Positions 26,219 to 34,731 of a stretch of DNA of 64,000 nt are shown piece by piece. Position 1 is the first letter of the stretch; each line of letters begins with the position of its first letter. The notes under the pieces were generated by a model. The model saw only the letters and a list, made by a program, of their open reading frames with translations. It was not told the DNA's origin and did not search any database. This stretch comes from Cytobacillus oceanisediminis (GTDB lineage Bacteria; Bacillota; Bacilli; Bacillales; Cytobacillaceae): positions 310,001 to 374,000 of the forward strand of contig NZ_QGTW01000004.1 of assembly GCF_003182355.1 (NCBI RefSeq). Direction: 5' to 3'. Both the position numbers and the translations under genes were made by a program.

Positions 26219-27643
26219 TTGGATACTAAAAAGAAAGAAGTTTCCTTTAGTTTGGCTATTTTACCTTTGGCTGCGATGATGGCTGCCATGGCTATTACGA
26301 TAATCGTTTTTGAGGGCAGTCCCCATGTTCCGCTAATCTTTGGTACATTGATCGCTGCCTTCATCGCATGGAGAGTTGGATATGGCTGGAAGGATATCGA
26401 AGAAGGATTATACAAAGGGATACGTTTAGTTTTACCTGCTGTGCTGATTCTTATTGTGGTTGGAATGATTATTGGATCATGGATCGGCGGCGGAGTTATC
26501 GCATCAATGACTTATTTCGGGTTAAAGCTGCTATCCCCATCCTATTTTCTGGTGGCTATTACAATAATTTGCAGTGTTGTATCCTTGGCTATCGGCAGCT
26601 CCTGGTCTACTATGGCTACAATCGGGGTAGCAGGAATGGGAATTGGTATGAGTATGGGGATTCCTGCTCCCATGATTGCAGGGGCTGTCATTTCCGGGTC
26701 ATATTTTGGGGACAAGATGTCACCTTTATCTGATACTACGGTTTTAGCATCAGGCCTATCAGGTTCGAACTTGTTTGAACATATTAGGCATATGCTTTAT
26801 ACCACAATCCCGGGACTCATTATTGCACTTGGCGTCTATTGGTATCTTGGGAGACAATTTTCATCTGCAACAACTGGGACCGGAGAAATAGACAGTGTAT
26901 TGAAAACCCTGCAAGAGCACTTTTTAATTTCTCCATTTCTTCTTCTGATCCCTGTTATTGTTATTGTTCTAGTTGCACGCAAGGTCCCGGCTCTTCCAGC
27001 TCTTATTTTAGGTGTTATCCTTGGTTCATTGGCTTCGGTTTTCATACAGGGCAGTTCAGTAGGGGAAGCCGTTACTGCTCTGCAGGCAGGCTTTACCCTG
27101 GAATCGGGAAATGAGATGGTGGACACCCTGCTGAACCGCGGAGGCATTGATGGCATGATGTATACCCTCTCTTTAATTCTGGTTGCTGCTGCCTTTGGAG
27201 GTGTACTGGAGAGTGTCGGAATGCTAGAAGCGATTGTAAAGCAAATTTTAAAGTTGGTAAAGTCAGACAAAGGATTACTATCTTCCACCGTTTTGACAGC
27301 GTTTTTTTCCAATATTGCATCAGCTGACCAATACCTATCCATTGTTGTACCATCTCGTATGTACTCCAAGGCCTATAAGGATCGAAACTTGCATCCAAAG
27401 AATCTCTCACGTGCTTTAGAAGATGGCGGAACCATTACGTCCGTTTTTGTTCCTTGGAATACCTGTGGAGTTTTCATATTCGGTACATTAGGCGTTTCTG
27501 CATTTGCTTATGCCCCATATGCTATTTTAAATTTTTCGGTTCCTATTATTTCTATTATTTTTTCAATGATTGGCTTTTCTGTAGTCAAGCTGTCAGATAT
27601 AAATGCAAAAAGAATCACAAATGAAGTGGAAGATGCTGTATAA
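26219..27643 (+). CDS. NhaC-family antiporter/carrier
   Basis: About 474 residues with roughly ten to twelve membrane segments. Family blocks include GSSWSTMATIGVAGMGIG, SGSYFGDKMSPLSDTT and the C-terminal ALEDGGTITSVFVPWNTCG, characteristic of the NhaC superfamily of Na+/H+ and substrate/ion exchangers. Some NhaC-like proteins (LysW) are predicted lysine transporters in Firmicutes, so lysine uptake is a reasonable guess here; it is inference. The start is TTG 26219, eight bases after AAGGAGG; the 26 codons upstream have no ribosome binding site. A strong terminator ends the module. Confidence 0.88.
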   Translation: MDTKKKEVSFSLAILPLAAMMAAMAITIIVFEGSPHVPLIFGTLIAAFIAWRVGYGWKDIEEGLYKGIRLVLPAVLILIVVGMIIGSWIGGGVIASMTYFGLKLLSPSYFLVAITIICSVVSLAIGSSWSTMATIGVAGMGIGMSMGIPAPMIAGAVISGSYFGDKMSPLSDTTVLASGLSGSNLFEHIRHMLYTTIPGLIIALGVYWYLGRQFSSATTGTGEIDSVLKTLQEHFLISPFLLLIPVIVIVLVARKVPALPALILGVILGSLASVFIQGSSVGEAVTALQAGFTLESGNEMVDTLLNRGGIDGMMYTLSLILVAAAFGGVLESVGMLEAIVKQILKLVKSDKGLLSSTVLTAFFSNIASADQYLSIVVPSRMYSKAYKDRNLHPKNLSRALEDGGTITSVFVPWNTCGVFIFGTLGVSAFAYAPYAILNFSVPIISIIFSMIGFSVVKLSDINAKRITNEVEDAV

Positions 27644-27689
27644 GAAAAAACAACCTTTGCTTTCCTTGGAAAGGACAGCGTAAAGGAGG

Positions 27690-27738
27690 CTGACTTAAAA
27701 GGTCATTTAAACATGTCTTTTTAAGTCAGTTTTTTTTC
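27690..27738 (+). terminator. Terminator closing the lysine module
   Basis: CTGACTTAAAA pairs with TTTTTAAGTCAG, followed by eight T. Confidence 0.92.
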
Positions 27739-27854
27739 TTGTTCGTTCATCCTTAAATACGGGTATGTAAATCAGGCTGAATTTAAAACTAAGTAAGTAG
27801 AACTGATTTTGGCGAGTGATGGAAAGTTTAGATAACATAGTTAAGCTTCTTAAG

Positions 27855-27883
27855 TTGAGCGCATAACATTTACTGTATATACT
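27855..27883 (+). promoter_or_regulatory. Sigma-A promoter for yutM
   Basis: TTGAGC (27855-27860), a 17-base spacer and TATACT (27878-27883), 43 bases before the start codon. Confidence 0.65.
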
Positions 27884-27925
27884 ATGAATATAGAGGTATC
27901 CTTACATTGACAGGAGGGAAATGAA

Positions 27926-28288
27926 ATGGAACAAGTAGTGGTAATTACAGAAGCAGCGGCTTTGCATATAAAAGAAATGATGAAACAAAACGAAGAAGAA
28001 GATGCTTTCTTGCGTGTGGCGGTAAAGGGAGGCGGCTGCAGCGGTCTTTCATACGGTATGGGATTTGCCCATGAAGTCGAGGAAAATGATATCCAGGCAG
28101 AACACCATGGCATTCAGGTCCTTGTCAGCAAGGAAGATGCGCCTATCTTAAAAGGCACAAAAATTGATTACAAAGAATCCATGATGGGCGGTGGATTTAC
28201 CATCGAGAATCCGAACGCCATCGCATCATGCGGCTGCGGATCATCCTTCCGTACGGCAACAAATACTGGTACGCCTGAAGAGTGCTGA
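27926..28288 (+). CDS. yutM: YutM, HesB/IscA/ErpA-type iron-sulfur carrier
   Basis: 120 residues, A-type Fe-S carrier. The three cluster ligands are Cys38 (GGGCSGLSY) and Cys102/Cys104 (SCGCGSSF). These proteins hand clusters to apo-enzymes in the cytosol. The ATG follows AGGAGGG. It has its own promoter. The window also holds the Nfu-type carrier YutI, so two Fe-S delivery proteins are encoded here, plus the cluster-dependent KamA. Confidence 0.95.
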   Translation: MEQVVVITEAAALHIKEMMKQNEEEDAFLRVAVKGGGCSGLSYGMGFAHEVEENDIQAEHHGIQVLVSKEDAPILKGTKIDYKESMMGGGFTIENPNAIASCGCGSSFRTATNTGTPEEC

Positions 28289-28337
28289 TCGGGGCAGGAG
28301 ATCCTTAGACCCCGTAATTCAACGAGTGATGTTAAAA

Positions 28338-28570
28338 AGTGACGCACAAGCCGTGCAAGCTGATGCATAAGTTGGCCGATGTGACGCATACAGTACCGAA
28401 TTGACACATAATACGTCACGAACGGCTCAAAAAATCGGCCAGGCGCAAATGTGCTTGGCGGGACTCAAAAATTAGCTGAAAAGACACTAAAGCAGGTTGG
28501 AAGACGCATAACCAATCCCGATAAAAGTCTCTCTTAATCGACGCCAAATCGGATTTTCAACGCAAACAGT
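28338..28570. repeat. Degenerate array with 20-21 bp period (GACGCATA-type)
   Basis: Cores related to GACGCATA start at 28341, 28362, 28383, 28403, about 28424, 28442, 28462, 28483, 28503, about 28522, 28540 and 28560. The spacing is 20-21 bases throughout, two DNA helical turns. Clear copies are GACGCAC, GATGCAT, GACGCAT, GACACAT, GACGCAT and GACGCCA; the rest are weak. It fills the gap between convergent yutM and yumC. No gene is present. Confidence 0.65.
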
Positions 28571-28601
28571 ATACGGACCAGACTAATCATCTCATTCCAG
28601 C

Positions 28602-28637
28602 AAAAAAGGGTGGCCCCATCAAGGGCCACCCTTTCGT
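28602..28637 (-). terminator. Terminator of yumC
   Basis: AAAGGGTGGCC and GGCCACCCTTT form an 11-bp stem; on the reverse strand it ends in CCCTTTTTTGC. Confidence 0.85.
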
Positions 28638-28641
28638 ATTC

Positions 28642-29640
28642 TTATTTCCCAAACATGGAAGAGCTGTGCATTGGCTGTACTTTTGCTTTTGGATCGATAA
28701 AGGATTTGGCATGGTTGACTGCAGTTGGTGCTTCACCAAATCCGCAGGCGATTAGCTTCACTTTGCCATCGTATGTGCAAATGTCGCCGGCAGCATAGAT
28801 GCCTTCAACGTTTGTTTCCATTCGGGAGTTAACAACAATTGAGTTCTTTTCGATTTCAAATCCCCATTCCTTGATTGGTCCAAGTGAGGAAACGAAGCCG
28901 TAGTTAACGATTACGGCATCAACATCGTACACTTCTTTTTCTTTGTCTGTTACGCCTTCAAGAATGACTTGCTTGATTCCTTCATCGTCACCGATTAGCT
29001 CCGCAGGTACGTAAGGTGTTTTGATTTCCACCTTGGAGTTTTGCAGGTTTTCTACGCTGTGCTCATGTGCGCGGAATTTATCCCGGCGGTGAACAATGGT
29101 TACCTTTTCGGCGATTGGCTCAAGCATTAATGCCCAGTCAACAGCAGAATCTCCGCCTCCGAATACAACCACTTTCTGGCCAGCGAATTTATTCAAGTCA
29201 TCGATGAAATAGTGAAGGTTCTTACCTTCATATTGTGCAGCACTTTCCAGTTCAAGGCGGCGTGGCTGGAACGCGCCATTTCCGGCAGTGATAATGATCG
29301 TTTTGGAATAGTGGACTTCTTTGTTAGTTGTCAGCTTAAAAGTGCCGTCTGCCTGCTTTTCTAATTTTTCAACAGACTGTTCAAGAGATACAGTCGGCTC
29401 GAATTTAGCCATTTGTTCTTTCAGATTATCGATTAATTCCTGAGCGCGGACTTTCGGGAAGCCAGCAACATCATATATGTATTTTTCAGGATAAAGAGCA
29501 GATAATTGTCCCCCAAGCTGCGGCAAGCTTTCAATTATTTTTACTGAAGCTTGTCTCATACCCCCGTAGAAAGCAGTGAATAAACCAGTTGGCCCCCCGC
29601 CAATAATGGTTATGTCATATACTTTTTGATCTTCTTTCAT
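28642..29640 (-). CDS. yumC: YumC, ferredoxin/flavodoxin-NADP reductase
   Basis: 332 residues, thioredoxin-reductase-like ferredoxin-NADP reductase as in B. subtilis YumC. The FAD-binding GGGPTG is at residues 14-19, the NADPH-binding [13 protein letters not shown] near 160-172, and [19 protein letters not shown] near 283-301. The CxxC of thioredoxin reductases is missing, as expected for this group. It could supply reduced flavodoxin or ferredoxin, which radical SAM enzymes such as KamA require; that link is inference. ATG 29640 follows GGGGGGA; the extra five codons upstream overlap that site. Confidence 0.95.
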   Translation of the reverse strand: MKEDQKVYDITIIGGGPTGLFTAFYGGMRQASVKIIESLPQLGGQLSALYPEKYIYDVAGFPKVRAQELIDNLKEQMAKFEPTVSLEQSVEKLEKQADGTFKLTTNKEVHYSKTIIITAGNGAFQPRRLELESAAQYEGKNLHYFIDDLNKFAGQKVVVFGGGDSAVDWALMLEPIAEKVTIVHRRDKFRAHEHSVENLQNSKVEIKTPYVPAELIGDDEGIKQVILEGVTDKEKEVYDVDAVIVNYGFVSSLGPIKEWGFEIEKNSIVVNSRMETNVEGIYAAGDICTYDGKVKLIACGFGEAPTAVNHAKSFIDPKAKVQPMHSSSMFGK

Positions 29641-29924
29641 GCTATATCCCCCCAAGTATGTATTGCAATTCCAATCTATATTTTATCATAAATCAAAAAA
29701 AACCTCACTAATCGTGGTAAATATTATGAATAATAAAAACTCTCTAATAGGATAGCAAAAGGGTTTATAATCAAAAACACGTATATTCTCTTAAAAAAGT
29801 CTCGAAATTTTTAAGTTTTTCAACTATTTTTTAAGGCTTGAAAAACAATTGGAAGTAGAATAATATGTATTGTAGGCATAATGTTAATATTTTGTGACAA
29901 TTTCAAGTCATTTTTTTGAATTTG

Positions 29925-29944
29925 TTCGTGAATAACATCACAAA
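29925..29944. promoter_or_regulatory. Rex/FNR-like palindrome upstream of yutJ
   Basis: TTCGTGA-ATAACA-TCACAAA: CGTGA (29927-29931) and TCACA (29938-29942) with a six-base spacer, one mismatch from TGTGA-N6-TCACA. A partial TTTGTGACAATTTCAAG precedes it at about 29891. The remainder of the 390-base gap between yumC and yutJ is AT-rich with nothing else recognisable. Confidence 0.4.
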
Positions 29945-30034
29945 GTTTTTTATATTTTTTGAAATAAAAAATATAAAGCAGCGGAAGATAAGAAAAACAT
30001 TAGAAAATACTTAAAAAAGGTGGAAGTGATACAC

Positions 30035-31252
30035 TTGAGAAAGCCAAAGATTGTTATCCTGGGTGCGGGCTACGGCGGATTAATGGTTGCAACCCGTTTG
30101 CAAAAATCTGTAGGAACGAATGAAGCAGAAATCGTATTAGTGAATAAAAATGACTATCATTACGAAACAACATGGCTGCATGAGGCATCAGCCGGAACAC
30201 TTCATCATGATCGTGTACGTTACGATATTAAAGATGTTATCGACCGCAACAAGGTAGAGTTTGTTCAGGGAACTGCTCTGGAAATTAAAACAGAAGAAAA
30301 GAAAGTCATCATGGAGAGCGGCGAAATTGACTATGATTATCTAGTTGTTTCCCTTGGCGCAGAGCCTGAAACATTCGGAATCAAAGGGCTTAAAGAGCAT
30401 GCATTTTCAATCGTCAATGTGAATGCAGCACGCCAAATCCGCGAACATATTGAGTATCAATTTGCTACTTATAATACAGAAATTGAAAAGAAGGACGAGC
30501 GCCTGACAATCGTTGTCGGCGGAGCTGGTTTCACAGGAATTGAATTCCTTGGAGAATTGGCAAACCGTATTCCTGAGCTTTGCAAAGAGTACGATGTTGA
30601 CTACCATAAGGTAAAATTAATATGTGTGGAAGCAGCGCCAATGGTACTTCCTGGATTCGATCCTGAGCTTGTTAATTATGCTGTTTCCCACTTGGAGAAA
30701 AAAGGCGTACAATTCATGATCGGAACGGCTATTAAGGAAGCTACGCCAGAAGGCATCATCGTTGGAAAAGGCGAAAATGAAGTAGAAGAAATTAAAGCTG
30801 GAACAGTTGTATGGGCAGCAGGTGTGCGCGGAAACTCCATTATTGAAAATTCCGGGATTGAAGCAATGCGCGGGCGTGTAAAAGTTCAGCCTGATTTAAG
30901 AGCTCCTGGTCATGACAACCTATTTATCATCGGTGACTGCTCATTAATCATTAATGAAGAAATTAACCGTCCATATCCTCCTACTGCACAGATTGCTATG
31001 CAGCAGGGTGAAGTATGTGCAAGAAACTTAACTGCTTTAATCCGAAACAAGACTGAGATGGAAACATTCACTCCTGATATCAAAGGAACAGTTTGCTCAC
31101 TTGGTGAAGATGATGCAATTGGTGTTGCATTTGGCAAAAAGATGGTTGGCTCCAAAGCATCATTTATGAAGAAAATGGTTGATAACCGTGCTCTATATAT
31201 GATTGGCGGACCTTCCCTTGTATTGAAAAAAGGTAAATTCAACGTTCTTTAA
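30035..31252 (+). CDS. yutJ: YutJ, type II NADH dehydrogenase-like protein
   Basis: 405 residues. The FAD-binding GAGYGG is at residues 10-15, [17 protein letters not shown] near 159-175 is the NADH-binding site, and [11 protein letters not shown] near 291-301 contacts FAD. It belongs with the single-subunit NADH:quinone oxidoreductases (Ndh/YutJ). The C-terminal [14 protein letters not shown] helix region may sit at the membrane surface. TTG 30035 is chosen; GTG 30020 overlaps the AAAGGTGG ribosome binding site. Confidence 0.92.
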   Translation: MRKPKIVILGAGYGGLMVATRLQKSVGTNEAEIVLVNKNDYHYETTWLHEASAGTLHHDRVRYDIKDVIDRNKVEFVQGTALEIKTEEKKVIMESGEIDYDYLVVSLGAEPETFGIKGLKEHAFSIVNVNAARQIREHIEYQFATYNTEIEKKDERLTIVVGGAGFTGIEFLGELANRIPELCKEYDVDYHKVKLICVEAAPMVLPGFDPELVNYAVSHLEKKGVQFMIGTAIKEATPEGIIVGKGENEVEEIKAGTVVWAAGVRGNSIIENSGIEAMRGRVKVQPDLRAPGHDNLFIIGDCSLIINEEINRPYPPTAQIAMQQGEVCARNLTALIRNKTEMETFTPDIKGTVCSLGEDDAIGVAFGKKMVGSKASFMKKMVDNRALYMIGGPSLVLKKGKFNVL

Positions 31253-31275
31253 TATAACTGCTCTTATACAATAGT

Positions 31276-31310
31276 GAAGGGATAGACTATTAGGTCTGTC
31301 CCTTTTTTAA
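31276..31310 (+). terminator. Terminator of yutJ
   Basis: AGGGATAGAC and GTCTGTCCCT flank TATTAG, followed by six T. Confidence 0.88.
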
Positions 31311-31373
31311 TGCCTAATAAAAGAGCTATCCCATCAAGCTCATGATACAATATTTTAAAAAGGGGGATATCAG

Positions 31374-31865
31374 ATGGGAGTGGAACCTAAAAGAGGTAAA
31401 GTCTGGCTGGCTGTTTCGGGGCTTGTTATTACTCATGATGGCAAGTGGCTTGTCGTGAAAAAGAAATACGGCGGATTGAAAGGAAAATGGTCGCTGCCTG
31501 CTGGATTTGTGGAGCCGGGAGAAACAGCGGATGAAGCTGCAGTTCGGGAAATTGAGGAGGAAACAGGGGTAAAATGTACAGTGAAAGGCATGATTGGCTT
31601 GCGGACAGGAGTCATAAAAGGGGAAGTCAGTGATAATATGATCCTTTTTATGCTGGAAGCAGAGCCAGGGCAATCCTTAAATGTTCAGGAGAGCGAGCTT
31701 TTTGACGTGCAATACCGTGACCCGAGGGAGCTTGCAAGCGATCCGGATGCTTCTGTCCTTCTAAAATACATATTAAATTCTTCGGATTCCTCTGTAAAAC
31801 CCTTAATAGACGGAATTAACCCGGGGGATACATTTGGCTATACAGCTTACAAGGTATTTTTATAA
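31374..31865 (+). CDS. NUDIX hydrolase
   Basis: 163 residues. The Nudix box spans residues 44-66 (from GFVEPGE to REIEEETGV) with every consensus residue of GX5EX7REUXEEXGU. These enzymes split nucleoside diphosphate-linked compounds using Mg2+. The N-terminal VWLAVSGLVITHDGKWLVVKK is the usual first strand pair. The substrate cannot be predicted. ATG 31374 follows AAGGGGG. No terminator is visible directly after it. Confidence 0.9.
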   Translation: MGVEPKRGKVWLAVSGLVITHDGKWLVVKKKYGGLKGKWSLPAGFVEPGETADEAAVREIEEETGVKCTVKGMIGLRTGVIKGEVSDNMILFMLEAEPGQSLNVQESELFDVQYRDPRELASDPDASVLLKYILNSSDSSVKPLIDGINPGDTFGYTAYKVFL

Positions 31866-32025
31866 TTTTCTGAAATTTTGAGATACAGCGAGATTTCAGA
31901 AGCAAAACATGCTTGTATGCGTTTCCATTGATAGTTTTTCAAGAAATTTGAAGCTTTTCATTTATTCGTATCCTTGGTATATTATCAGAAAATTCAGTTA
32001 CAAAAAAACGAAGGAGATGAACGAA

Positions 32026-32151
32026 ATGGCAGCTAAGAATTATGAAAATAAAGAGTGTATGTATTGTTCAGGTAAAGGATATTTCCAATTACTATTGGGA
32101 GGTTCAGAAACCTGCTCATGCTGCGGCGGTACAGGCAAGAAAAAAGACTAA
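32026..32151 (+). CDS. yuiA: YuiA, small double zinc-finger-like protein
   Basis: 41 residues with two DnaJ-type CxxCxGxG motifs (residues 11-18 CMYCSGKG and 30-37 CSCCGGTG), enough to bind one or two zinc ions. It matches YuiA of B. subtilis, including YFQLLLGGSETC between the motifs. ATG 32026 lies nine bases after AAGGAG; the in-frame ATG at 32017 abuts it. Function unknown. A strong terminator follows. Confidence 0.9.
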   Translation: MAAKNYENKECMYCSGKGYFQLLLGGSETCSCCGGTGKKKD

Positions 32152-32154
32152 GAT

Positions 32155-32186
32155 GAAACTTCGCGGGAAGCGAAGTTTTTTCTTTT
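32155..32186 (+). terminator. Terminator of yuiA
   Basis: AAACTTCGC and GCGAAGTTT flank GGGAA, then a T-rich run. Confidence 0.9.
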
Positions 32187-32193
32187 GAAAAGA

Positions 32194-32362
32194 GTCTGTT
32201 AAAGCTCGTTGTTGATAGTGGCAGCCTGTTGATTGGAACGGAAGGTGCAAGACATCAGCGGCAAAAGCGAGTTAAAGGGAGACTTCACAGGCTTAATGCT
32301 TGAGGAGGCTCCCAGACCGCCATCGGTTCGCTGAGTGCCTGGAGTAGAATTCAACAGGCCAG
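32194..32362 (+). repeat. Dispersed intergenic repeat family A, copy 3
   Basis: Begins CTGTTAAAGCTCGTTGTTGA, then CTGTTGATTGGAACGGAAGG, a GCAAAAGCGAGTTAAAGGGAG block, GAGGCTCCCAGACCGCC, GTTCGCTGAGTGCCTGGAG and AATTCAACAGG. It lacks the central block found in copies 1 and 2. The rest of the gap up to yuiB holds only the promoter. Confidence 0.8.
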
Positions 32363-32466
32363 TTCGCAGAGATTTGGAAAAATAAGTATGTTGCCCGAAG
32401 GACGGGAGTTCTATTTAGAGCTGTCGTCCAAAAATTGGGGACTTTTATGTACATGTGCTTTTCTTA

Positions 32467-32495
32467 TTGACTCCCTAATCCACATTAAGTACACT
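32467..32495 (+). promoter_or_regulatory. Sigma-A promoter for yuiB
   Basis: TTGACT (32467-32472), a 17-base spacer and TACACT (32490-32495), 34 bases before the start. Confidence 0.6.
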
Positions 32496-32528
32496 AATTA
32501 TTGATGTGTTAAGGGAGGAAACAAGTTC

Positions 32529-32852
32529 ATGCAAATGACGATTTTCGTTTTGCCTATCTCTATGCTTCTGTTTTTTGTGCTGTTTTTTGGGATAGGTTTT
32601 ATATTGAATATGTTATTAAGAATGTCCTGGATTATGGCCATTATTTATCCGATTATTGCGATTTTTATTATTGATAAGGTCCGGTTTATTGAATATTTTC
32701 AAAATACGGGTGAAGCCCTTTCAAGTCTGGGTGTCGAGTTATCCAGCCTTGCTTTGGCGGATATCCTCATTTTAAGCAGCGGGATGGCAGGGGCTATTGT
32801 CGCTGGAATTACAATAAGGCTGCTCCGTAAAAAGGGTTATCGTATGTTTTAA
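32529..32852 (+). CDS. yuiB: YuiB, small membrane protein
   Basis: 107 residues with three predicted membrane segments (about residues 5-28, 33-52 and 78-98) and a short basic C-terminus (RLLRKKGYRMF). It matches YuiB in length and position between yuiA and yuiC. Function unknown. The ATG follows GGGAGG at about ten bases. Confidence 0.87.
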   Translation: MQMTIFVLPISMLLFFVLFFGIGFILNMLLRMSWIMAIIYPIIAIFIIDKVRFIEYFQNTGEALSSLGVELSSLALADILILSSGMAGAIVAGITIRLLRKKGYRMF

Positions 32853-32872
32853 AAATTCCATTCATATAAACT

Positions 32873-32902
32873 AAATCTCTGCTAATAGCAGGGGTTTTTT
32901 AT
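32873..32902 (+). terminator. Terminator of yuiB
   Basis: CTCTGCT and AGCAGGG pair around AAT, followed by a long T-run. Confidence 0.75.
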
Positions 32903-33054
32903 TTTTTTTGAATAGTGTGCTCAAAATGGATCAGCCCTTGGCATCATTGGTTTTCTGCTGTCTGTAAATGCTTGCTGGAAGCCTTTTGCTCCTTAAAGTT
33001 ATGAATATTTCTCTGAAAGATGGGAAATGAATAACTTTGGGAGGAGTGTATTAG

Positions 33055-33768
33055 ATGAACAGATTAAAGAAATGGACAAAGCGTTCTATCATGTCAGCTT
33101 TATTTTTAGGAGCATTGTTAACGACTTTTCACTCGATATCTGGAGTAGAAGCGAGATCGATCGTTAACTTTTATCAAAGTGAAGCTGAACAAGCTGGCAA
33201 GGATGAGCGTTCAGGTTTTGATCATACATTTAAATCGGTTGGTGTAGCCTTTAAATTTTTGCAGCGTGCAGCCAGTCTGGATCCAAAGATTTCTGCAAGC
33301 GAAGCGGTGGCGAGTCAGCCCCCAACCTTGGAGGAATCGATTGACTGGACGCAATATCAGACAAAGCAAGTGATTGCGACGGGATATACGGCATATTTTG
33401 AATCCACGGGTAAAAATCCCGATCACCCGTCATTCGGCATTACATACTCAGGTGTTAAAGTTAAACGAGATTTATATTCTACTGTCGCAGCAGATTTAAA
33501 TGTTTTTCCGATTGGGACAATTCTGTTTGTTCCTGGATATGGATATGGCGTCGTGGCCGATAAAGGCGGGGCCATCAAAGGAAATAAACTGGACCTTTAT
33601 TATGAAACGGTCGATGATGTTTATAATAATTGGGGAAAAAAGACGCTTGATGTCTATATCATTGAAATGGGCGATGGCACCCTGACGGAAGAAGATTTAA
33701 GAATACTGAATGAAAATGAATCGATGCAGGTTTTTAGGCAGAAATATATTAAATCCGAGCAAAAATAA
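33055..33768 (+). CDS. yuiC: YuiC, secreted 3D-domain cell wall hydrolase-like protein
   Basis: 237 residues. An N-terminal basic stretch and hydrophobic segment ([18 protein letters not shown]) act as signal peptide or anchor. The C-terminal 3D domain carries [32 protein letters not shown] and TLDVYIIE; this double-psi barrel is shared with MltA-type lytic transglycosylases, and YuiC acts on peptidoglycan in B. subtilis relatives. ATG 33055 follows GGGAGGAG. It is likely exported and could act during growth-phase exit or germination. Confidence 0.9.
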   Translation: MNRLKKWTKRSIMSALFLGALLTTFHSISGVEARSIVNFYQSEAEQAGKDERSGFDHTFKSVGVAFKFLQRAASLDPKISASEAVASQPPTLEESIDWTQYQTKQVIATGYTAYFESTGKNPDHPSFGITYSGVKVKRDLYSTVAADLNVFPIGTILFVPGYGYGVVADKGGAIKGNKLDLYYETVDDVYNNWGKKTLDVYIIEMGDGTLTEEDLRILNENESMQVFRQKYIKSEQK

Positions 33769-33843
33769 AAAAGCGTTTAATGAACGCTTGAAAGTAGTAG
33801 ATGAAAAAGGCAAATCCGCAATCAAAACGGATTTGCCTTTTTC
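33769..33843. terminator. Two hairpins after yuiC
   Basis: AAGCGTT/AACGCTT (33771-33790), then a strong AAAAGGCAAATCCG / CGGATTTGCCTTTT hairpin (33808-33842) with A and T runs on both sides; the second can serve both the forward gene and the convergent btuF-like gene. Confidence 0.85.
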
Positions 33844-33868
33844 AGCTTCAGGATCTGCTAAACTTGAG

Positions 33869-33926
33869 TATTGATTTCCGCTCCAATCAAAAAGTGCTAA
33901 ATCAATGTTTAGCTTTAATACAGCCT
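33869..33926 (-). repeat. Dispersed intergenic repeat family A, short copy 4 (inverted)
   Basis: On the reverse strand: TATTAAAGCTAAACATTGA, then TTAGCAC, TTTTTGATTGGAGCGGAAATC. It is the left end of family A joined to its right terminus, with the middle missing. Confidence 0.7.
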
Positions 33927-33930
33927 GGTT

Positions 33931-34716
33931 TTATAACGAAGAGAATGCCTCTGGATGAATTTTCTTAGCTAATCCAACGGCTCCTTCAATCAACCGTGGG
34001 GATGGCCTGCAATAGAGTTCTTCTTCAAGGACAAGAATCTTATTCTGCTTTACTGCTTCTAACTCGCTCCAGCCGGGACGTTTCAACACAATTTCCGGAT
34101 TTACCTTTTCCCTTCTGACCCCTACCCAGGCGAGGCAAATATAATCCGGCTGTCTCTTCAGCACATCATCCCAATCGGTCTGAACACTTGCAAGCTCAAC
34201 ATCACTGAATAAATTTTTAGCTCCTGCAATCTCACTGATCTCTGTGAGCCAATTGATTTTTCCTGGTGTGAAAACAGGCTTTGGCCACCATTCCCAATAT
34301 AAGCTGGACTTTTCCTTTATACCTGCTGAGATTTTCTTAAGTTCTTCTGTTTTTGCCCGAAAGCCCTTAGCGGCAGAAATGCCTGCTTCAGGTTTTCCGA
34401 CTTTTTCGGAAACTGTGATTAAATCCTGCTCAATATCCTCAAGGCTTTGCGGATTTAAAACAATATGGGGAATGTGTCTTTTTTTCAGCTCCTCCACATT
34501 CTTTTCCATACCCGGTACGCTTAAAGATGCAAGCACCAGGTCAGGCTTCAATTCCTCAACCTTATCCATATTGATGGACAAGTCGGGCCCCAGCCGCGGA
34601 AGCCCGCTTATTTGATCAGGCCAATCCGAGTAATCATCTACACCTGCCAGCATATGCGTAAACCCTAAATATTCCATTAACTCTGTATTGCTCGGGCATA
34701 AAGAAAGGATTTTCAT
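33931..34716 (-). CDS. BtuF-like cobalamin/siderophore-binding domain protein without signal peptide
   Basis: 261 residues, periplasmic-binding-protein fold of the BtuF/FecB group: SLCPSNTELMEYLGF, VDDYSDWP, LKPDLVLASL and CLAWVGVRREKVNPEIVLKRPGW. Unusually it starts MKILSLCPSNTE with no signal peptide, lipobox or N-terminal membrane segment, so it would be cytosolic. No permease or ATPase genes are adjacent. Cytosolic 'cobalamin-binding proteins' of this type exist; KamA does not use cobalamin, so no link to the lysine module is implied. Ligand unknown. Confidence 0.82.
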   Translation of the reverse strand: MKILSLCPSNTELMEYLGFTHMLAGVDDYSDWPDQISGLPRLGPDLSINMDKVEELKPDLVLASLSVPGMEKNVEELKKRHIPHIVLNPQSLEDIEQDLITVSEKVGKPEAGISAAKGFRAKTEELKKISAGIKEKSSLYWEWWPKPVFTPGKINWLTEISEIAGAKNLFSDVELASVQTDWDDVLKRQPDYICLAWVGVRREKVNPEIVLKRPGWSELEAVKQNKILVLEEELYCRPSPRLIEGAVGLAKKIHPEAFSSL

Positions 34717-34731
34717 TTCAGCTCACACCTT

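Noticed and set aside
26836-27369. 177-codon reverse frame
   Set aside because: Antisense to the NhaC-type gene and low-complexity in translation; a shadow of conserved membrane codons.
32194-32362. Intact insertion sequence
   Set aside because: No transposase frame, under 200 bases, no clear target duplications; treated as a dispersed repeat.
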